From contig CAZIWJ010000051.1 in the NCBI GenBank assembly GCA_964542855.1, positions 1 through 17,923 of the forward strand: 17,923 nt of DNA, read 5' to 3'. The notes under the pieces are model-generated. The model ran no database searches. It saw only the letters and a list, made by a program, of their open reading frames with translations, and was not told the DNA's origin. Shown here piece by piece: positions 13,625 through 17,923 of this stretch. Position 1 is the stretch's first letter, and each line of letters opens with the position of its first letter. The position numbers were made by a program, and so were the translations under genes. This DNA comes from CAZIWJ01 sp964542855. Its GTDB lineage: Bacteria > Bacteroidota > Bacteroidia > Cytophagales > Cyclobacteriaceae.

Positions 13625-14986
13625 ATGGAGCTTACATCCCTTACAGCCATTTCTCCTATCGACGGGCGATATCGTAATCAACTGGCTGACCTCAGTCCAT
13701 TTTTTTCTGAATATGGCTTAATCCGGTACCGGGTTATGGTGGAAGTGCGTTACTTTCAGGCTTTATGTAAGCAAGGAATTGCCCCGCTAAACAAACTCAA
13801 TCCAGATGAATATACTTCGCTGAATAAGCTGTACGAACACTTCACGCTTCAGCAAGCCGAACAAATTAAGGCAACCGAGCGCATCACCAACCACGATGTA
13901 AAAGCGGTAGAATATTTTATCAAAGAACATTTTACCGATCATGATAGCCTGGGTAAATACGTAGAATTTATTCATTTTGGACTTACATCGCAGGATATTA
14001 ATAATACGGCTATCCCACTACTGCTGAAAGAAGCTTTACACGAAATTTACCTCCCCCGCTTAAAGGAAGTCCTGAACTTAATTATACAGCAGTCCATAAC
14101 CTGGAAAGATATTTCCATGCTGGCCCGTACGCACGGGCAGGCTGCATCACCTACCCGCCTGGGAAAGGAATGGGAAGTATTTGCCGAAAGGGTGCGCAAG
14201 CAGCTTATTTTACTGGAACAGGTACCCTTCAGTGCCAAGTTTGGAGGGGCTACCGGAAACTTTAACGCTCACGTGGTAGCGTACCCCGATCATGACTGGT
14301 ATGCCTTTGCCGACCAATTTGTGGATTCGCTGGGGCTTACCCGCTCTCACCCCACTACCCAAATTGAACACTACGATAACCTTGCGGCACTTTTTGATGC
14401 CCTGCGAAGAATTAATACCATATTTACCGACTTTGCCCGCGACGTGTGGCAGTATATTTCCATCGGATATTTTCAGCAGAAAATTAAAGCAGGAGAAGTT
14501 GGTTCCTCGGCGATGCCGCATAAAGTGAACCCGATTGATTTTGAAAACGCTGAAGGTAACCTGGGAATGGCCAATGCTACTTTTGGCTTCCTGGCAGAAA
14601 AATTACCCGTTTCGCGGCTGCAGCGTGATCTGACCGATTCTACCGTTTTAAGAAATATCGGGGTTCCGGTAGCTCATTCGCTTCTGGCCCTGAATTCCCT
14701 TAAAAAAGGGCTAAGCAAACTGGTAGTATCCCCCGATCAGATTCAATACGATCTCAATAAAAACTGGGCAGTTTTGGCCGAGGCCATTCAAACCATCCTC
14801 AGAAAAGAAGGTTACGAAAAACCCTATGAACTATTAAAAAATCTTACCCGGAACAACCAGCCCATTACTGAACAATCACTGAAAGAATTTATTAACCAGC
14901 TCAATGTGAGTGATGCAGTTAAAAGCCAGTTGGCAGCCTTACGACCCGAAAATTATGTAGGGCAGCCTCTAAATCAGCATAAATAA
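13625..14986 (+). CDS. purB: Adenylosuccinate lyase
   Basis: PurB catalyses two steps of purine synthesis: SAICAR to AICAR plus fumarate, and adenylosuccinate to AMP plus fumarate. The 453 residues match the long E. coli-type enzyme (about 456). Signatures: the opening LTAISPIDGRYRNQLADLSP; FIHFGLTSQDINNTA (115-129); His170 in ARTHGQAASPTRLG as catalytic acid; and the fumarase/aspartase-superfamily signature GSSAMPHKVNP (293-303), whose Ser294-Ser295 pair carries the catalytic base on the flexible loop. It is a homotetramer in the cytoplasm. It is preceded by its own -7 element and is monocistronic as far as I can see; greA downstream has a separate promoter. I saw no clear PurR-type operator or riboswitch in its leader. 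Confidence 0.98.
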   Translation: MELTSLTAISPIDGRYRNQLADLSPFFSEYGLIRYRVMVEVRYFQALCKQGIAPLNKLNPDEYTSLNKLYEHFTLQQAEQIKATERITNHDVKAVEYFIKEHFTDHDSLGKYVEFIHFGLTSQDINNTAIPLLLKEALHEIYLPRLKEVLNLIIQQSITWKDISMLARTHGQAASPTRLGKEWEVFAERVRKQLILLEQVPFSAKFGGATGNFNAHVVAYPDHDWYAFADQFVDSLGLTRSHPTTQIEHYDNLAALFDALRRINTIFTDFARDVWQYISIGYFQQKIKAGEVGSSAMPHKVNPIDFENAEGNLGMANATFGFLAEKLPVSRLQRDLTDSTVLRNIGVPVAHSLLALNSLKKGLSKLVVSPDQIQYDLNKNWAVLAEAIQTILRKEGYEKPYELLKNLTRNNQPITEQSLKEFINQLNVSDAVKSQLAALRPENYVGQPLNQHK

Positions 14987-15001
14987 CCCTGTAGGCCTAT
15001 A

Positions 15002-15031
15002 TTGCAGAACAGTACAAATGTTGTAATTTTG
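15002..15031 (+). promoter_or_regulatory. greA promoter (Bacteroidota sigma-A type)
   Basis: TTG (15002-15004), a 19-nt gap, then TAATTTTG (15024-15031), a perfect TAnnTTTG. The predicted start near 15037 gives a leader of about 125 nt before the greA ATG. Confidence 0.7.
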
Positions 15032-15053
15032 TAATTACCGTTTTAAAAGCCGA

Positions 15054-15141
15054 AGCACGCTTGTGCTATTTACAGGCCCCGTACAAAAGCAAAATTTAAT
15101 AATTGAATAATAAACAGCACCATCTGGTGCTCTACTTTTTT
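15054..15141 (+). promoter_or_regulatory. Candidate greA leader attenuator (two hairpins, terminator-like second)
   Basis: Hairpin 1 is AGCAC (15054-15058), loop GCTT, GTGCT (15063-15067). Hairpin 2 is AGCACC (15116-15121), loop ATCT, GGTGCT (15126-15131), then CTAC and six T's (15136-15141). Hairpin 2 ends 20 nt before the greA start codon and looks like an intrinsic terminator, although the T run begins four bases after the stem, which should weaken it. The arms are interchangeable: GTGCT of hairpin 1 can pair with AGCAC of hairpin 2, which would prevent terminator formation. This is the geometry of an attenuator. No sensor or ligand is evident. Confidence 0.5.
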
Positions 15142-15161
15142 ATTATCAAAACGAAACTACT

Positions 15162-15632
15162 ATGGCAAAGTCATATTATACCAAAGAAGGGCTCGATAAG
15201 CTCAAGGCAGAACTCAATGAACTGAAAACAAAAGGGCGAACCGATATTGCAAAGCAAATTGCAGAAGCCCGCGACAAGGGCGACTTAAGTGAAAATGCAG
15301 AGTACGACGCAGCAAAAGATGCCCAGGGAATGCTCGAGTTGAAAATCTCCAAGCTGGAAAATGTTATCGGTAATGCAGCAATTATTAAAGAGAGCGAACT
15401 GGACACTTCCCAGGTATCGATCCTATCTAAAGTAAAAATAAAAAACCAGGCTAACGGGGCGGAAATTGAATACATGCTGGTAGCTGAAGAAGAGGCAGAC
15501 TTAAAAGAAAACAAAATATCGGTAAAGTCGCCCATCGGTAAAGGGCTGCTTGGAAAGAAAAAAGGAGAAATTGCCACGGTAAAGGCCCCTGCCGGAGAAA
15601 TCAGGTTTGAAATTGTTGATATCAACCTTTAA
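15162..15632 (+). CDS. greA: Transcription elongation factor GreA
   Basis: GreA enters the secondary channel of backtracked RNA polymerase and stimulates transcript cleavage, rescuing paused complexes. The 156 residues have the full architecture: an N-terminal coiled coil (about 1-75) with the tip GDLSENAEY carrying the catalytic acids Asp41 and Glu44, and the C-terminal FKBP-like domain with SPIGKGLLGKKKGEIATVKAP. Length is typical (about 158). It has its own promoter and a long leader with a terminator-like hairpin just before the start codon. The HIT-family gene follows 105 nt later with a separate -7 element. Confidence 0.98.
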   Translation: MAKSYYTKEGLDKLKAELNELKTKGRTDIAKQIAEARDKGDLSENAEYDAAKDAQGMLELKISKLENVIGNAAIIKESELDTSQVSILSKVKIKNQANGAEIEYMLVAEEEADLKENKISVKSPIGKGLLGKKKGEIATVKAPAGEIRFEIVDINL

Positions 15633-15657
15633 TTATTCCATTACCCGTAAGTTTTTC

Positions 15658-15665
15658 TATTTTTG
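15658..15665 (+). promoter_or_regulatory. Probable -7 promoter element of the HIT gene
   Basis: TATTTTTG is a perfect TAnnTTTG match, 72 nt before the ATG at 15738 and 26 nt past the greA stop. No good TTG element lies at the expected distance, so confidence is limited. Confidence 0.4.
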
Positions 15666-15737
15666 AACATATTTCAATTTAAAAAATGGGTAAGTATCCA
15701 GCACAAGGCGATTTACTTCATAACGGGTTTATTTCTT

Positions 15738-16148
15738 ATGGCAAGCATTTTTACTAAGATCATTAACCGGGATATTCCGGGTTACATTGTTGCAGAAGAC
15801 AAGCACCACATTGCTTTTCTCGACATTAACCCGATTGCCCTGGGGCATACCCTGGTTGTACCTAAAACCGAAGTGGATTATATTTTCAATCTGGAAGAAG
15901 ATCAATACCAGGCCCTACATTCCTTTTCCAGGCTAGTAGCAAAGGCACTGGATAAAGTAGTTCCCTGCGAAAGGGTGGGAATAGCAGTAGTTGGCCTCGA
16001 AGTTCCTCACGCTCATATTCACCTGATTCCGGTAAACGAGGTAAACGATATTAACTTCGGCAAACCCAAGCTGGAACTAAGCAAAAACGAGTTCATAGAA
16101 CTAACTGAGAAAATCAGTAAAGCCGTGGAACAGATACAAGCTTCCTGA
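15738..16148 (+). CDS. HIT-family nucleotide hydrolase
   Basis: A histidine-triad protein of the HINT/FHIT type, which hydrolyses nucleoside phosphoramidates or dinucleotides by attack of the central histidine. From the ATG at 15738 it has 136 residues and opens with MASIFTKIINRDIPGYIVAED, the usual start of bacterial HIT proteins. The histidine triad is HAHIHL (91-96) with catalytic His93; GHTLVVPK (36-43) is also characteristic. The frame is open back to a TTG at 15663, but those 25 extra residues lie next to the -7 element and do not resemble the family, so I chose the internal ATG. A strong terminator follows about 100 nt after the stop. The physiological substrate is unknown. Confidence 0.95.
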   Translation: MASIFTKIINRDIPGYIVAEDKHHIAFLDINPIALGHTLVVPKTEVDYIFNLEEDQYQALHSFSRLVAKALDKVVPCERVGIAVVGLEVPHAHIHLIPVNEVNDINFGKPKLELSKNEFIELTEKISKAVEQIQAS

Positions 16149-16244
16149 ACGGTTTTTTAAATTTAGCTTTTTCTTTCCGGGTATGCGTTTGGCAGTTGGT
16201 TCGTGTAAGTAGTGACCAAGCACCTACCTGTATTAATCTTATTC

Positions 16245-16273
16245 AAGGGCGTTTACAGCGCCCTTATTTTTTT
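16245..16273 (+). terminator. Intrinsic terminator after the HIT gene
   Basis: Stem AAGGGCG (16245-16251) / CGCCCTT (16259-16265) with a 7-nt loop, followed by ATTTTTTT. Confidence 0.88.
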
Positions 16274-16679
16274 GTCTATATTTTGGAATCTTCCTATCCT
16301 GCTGATTTTGAACTGTTCATTATCATAAATACCTGCTAACCAGGGTTTCGTGTTTCAAATTGGTACTGATTAATTGGAAAATGGTACTATGTAGTGTTTT
16401 ACCCGATTTTGAAATCATACTGTTTACAATTGGAACTTAATTAGCTAATAGATAAAAGTAACCGATAAACGCTCACTGTAGACACTTCACAGCTCTTTAC
16501 TTTCAGTAAACCACCAGAAATACGTGATATCGTGGTGGTTAGGAAACTTGAAACCAGGAAAGAGATGATTTGGAAATGCATGCAGAAGCTACTGGAAACC
16601 ATGATGACAAGTAAATCATACATCGGATTCCAGGGGTTGCACTTGAAGTTGGATAAAATTCACCCTGGTGGAATACCTT
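16274..16679. other. Long AT-rich leader region upstream of the adhesin gene
   Basis: About 400 bases without a recognised gene. They contain a hairpin TTTACT-TTC-AGTAAA (16496-16510) overlapping a dyad AACCACCA (16509-16516) / TGGTGGTT (16533-16540) with a 16-nt spacer, and several scattered TTGG(T/A)AC-like words between 16360 and 16436. I found no perfect TAnnTTTG element; the nearest, around 16277, has one base too many. A plus-strand frame is open up to 16702 without a good start (see rejected items). The region is probably the promoter and untranslated leader of the adhesin. Confidence 0.5.
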
Positions 16680-17923
16680 ATGAACAAGCTTCTATTAGCT
16701 AACGTAGTAAAAAAACTCGAAAAACGAACGGGCAGGTTGATTCTCCTGGCTATTGCTTTCATCGTAATAGTTTTTTCGAACACAGCAAAAGCACAATGTC
16801 CTGCTCAACCTACAATAGATAGCACCTATATTGATGGCGGTTGTTTTCCTTCTCCTCCCAATGATGGAGTAGTTAAGATCTTTTTGGGCCCTGGATTTAA
16901 CTCAAGTGAATTTTCTGCTACGTTAGTAAGGTCAAGTCCCTTTGGATTTTTCTTTCCTACCACCTACAACGACGACTCTATAACCTTTACAAATGTTGCC
17001 CCTAACAACTATCAGTTGTTTATTTCTCCAAACGACGGCAGTTGTGCTGCTTCTGAAAGAACAATTCCTATACCAGTAAGTACACCTACCGAAATTACTT
17101 TCGATATATCAGGTGTATCTTCTCCAAACACTGCCTGTATTGCTCCTTTTAATGGGGAAATAGATATGACCGGAGCAGTTACCGGAGGAAATGATTCAGA
17201 CGGCTACGACTATTCACTCGATGGAGGCCCTTTCCAATCCAGCCCGGTATTTTCTAGTTTGGCCGATGGCGATTATACCATAACTGTTCGCGACGGCAGC
17301 GGATGTACCACCGATAGCGATCCCATTACCGTAGGTGACGATACGGATCGTCCTGTGCCATCGGTAAACCCTAATCCTGCTGAAGTGTGTGTAAATGACA
17401 GTCAGTTGATTGATGCCACCATCACGGGGGGGAGTGGTGGATTAATATACGAATGGTCCGGTGATACCGCTCCGCTCGATGATACCACAATTGAAGATCC
17501 CACCTTTAATACTGCGGTGGATGACACTTATAACCTGCAACTCAAAGTTACCGACGGAACTGGATGTACCGATTCAGTGGCTGTAGTTGTTGAGGTACAG
17601 CCTCAATTGGTTTTAAACGATCAAAATCCGGCTGTTTGTGAAGATAATTTTAGCTCAGGTACTTCAAGCCAGGATCTCACTACGCTGGAAAGCAGCATCA
17701 ATGGCGATGCTGGATTAACTTTTACCTGGTACGAAGATGCCGGGCTAACAACCCCCGTGGCTGATCCGACCAACGTAACTGTAGCTAATGCTGATGACTT
17801 CTTCGTGGTGGTTTCTAATGGCGTATGTACGAATACGGCCATAGTTAATTATACTGTAAACCCTCAACCCAACGCCAACGACCAGGCCCCTGCCCCACTT
17901 TGTGAAGATACCGAAGGTTCGGG
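16680..17923 (+). CDS. Secreted SprB-like/PKD-repeat adhesin, 3' partial
   Basis: ATG at 16680 opens a frame with no stop to the window end (414 codons). A signal peptide is clear: a basic N-region (KKLEKRTGR), hydrophobic core LILLAIAFIVIVF, and a cleavage site near AKA-Q. The mature part is a chain of Ig-like beta domains. About residues 175-210 match a SprB-type repeat (YSLDGGPFQSS, LADGDYTITVRDGSGC); the next domain is PKD-like (YEWSGDTA, YNLQLKVTDGTGC), and further repeats such as FTWYEDAGLTTPVAD follow. Each unit contains paired cysteines. Acidic, Asn/Thr-rich composition fits a large surface protein. SprB is the gliding adhesin exported by the T9SS, so this is a probable T9SS cargo whose sorting domain would lie beyond the window; that is inference. 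Confidence 0.9.
   Translation, partial: MNKLLLANVVKKLEKRTGRLILLAIAFIVIVFSNTAKAQCPAQPTIDSTYIDGGCFPSPPNDGVVKIFLGPGFNSSEFSATLVRSSPFGFFFPTTYNDDSITFTNVAPNNYQLFISPNDGSCAASERTIPIPVSTPTEITFDISGVSSPNTACIAPFNGEIDMTGAVTGGNDSDGYDYSLDGGPFQSSPVFSSLADGDYTITVRDGSGCTTDSDPITVGDDTDRPVPSVNPNPAEVCVNDSQLIDATITGGSGGLIYEWSGDTAPLDDTTIEDPTFNTAVDDTYNLQLKVTDGTGCTDSVAVVVEVQPQLVLNDQNPAVCEDNFSSGTSSQDLTTLESSINGDAGLTFTWYEDAGLTTPVADPTNVTVANADDFFVVVSNGVCTNTAIVNYTVNPQPNANDQAPAPLCEDTEGS

Noticed and set aside
15176..15625. Minus-strand 149-codon frame opposite greA
   Set aside because: Ser/Phe-rich shadow of the Lys/Glu-rich GreA coiled coil.
16441..16623. Minus-strand 60-codon frame in the adhesin leader
   Set aside because: Composition is unremarkable, there is no homology I can recognise, and no promoter. 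Probably chance.
16461..16702. Plus-strand frame open for about 80 codons, overlapping the adhesin start by 23 nt
   Set aside because: It has no ATG until 16568, no recognisable domain and no promoter, and it covers the dyad structures. The coding look is weak, so I treat it as leader.

Overview
The window looks like chromosomal DNA of a free-living Bacteroidota bacterium, most likely of the Cytophagales type. Evidence: perfect matches to the Bacteroidota housekeeping promoter (-7 element TAnnTTTG, usually with a TTG/TTTG about 18-19 nt upstream) in front of both tRNAs, purB, greA and the HIT gene; few Shine-Dalgarno sequences; type IX secretion (T9SS) components (PorT, a PorE-like protein); a SprB-like/PKD adhesin; and UbiE/MenG serving menaquinone. 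I see no transposase, integrase, CRISPR array or phage gene.

Layout, left to right. 1-1524 (+): the 3' part of a large exported protein with three cadherin/Ig-like domains and a helical C-terminus. 1608-1892 (+): a 2Fe-2S ferredoxin, whose stop codon interlocks with that of the convergent gene aceK (1889-3592, -), the isocitrate dehydrogenase kinase/phosphatase. Divergent from aceK is an NlpC/P60 lipoprotein (3610-4143, +), then tRNA-Ala(GGC) and an unrecognised 481-residue helical protein (4440-5885, +) with an HTH-like N-terminus. Two convergent terminators enclose a GC-rich palindrome (about 6034-6060). The minus-strand pair 8330-6180 encodes a membrane NarI-like/2x[4Fe-4S] protein and an HdrB-like CCG protein, together resembling a split ETF:menaquinone oxidoreductase. 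tRNA-Phe(GAA) follows with its own terminator, then about 400 bases without a recognisable gene, ending in an orphan plus-strand terminator.

13407-9000 (-) is probably one operon: PorE-like TPR/beta-propeller/CRD/OmpA protein, menG (ubiE), porT (overlapping menG by 58 nt), and a short-chain dehydrogenase. From 13625 the plus strand carries purB, greA and a HIT-family hydrolase, ending in a terminator. The last gene (16680 to the window end, +) is an open-ended secreted adhesin with a SprB-like repeat and PKD-like domains.

Functional themes: respiration and carbon flux (ferredoxin, AceK, Hdr-like complex, menaquinone methylation); T9SS assembly plus a probable T9SS cargo in the same window; and housekeeping (tRNAs, purB, greA, hit). 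The most interesting regulatory signal is the greA leader: a strong promoter about 130 nt upstream, then two hairpins whose arms can pair alternatively, the second being terminator-like and sitting 20 nt before the greA start codon.
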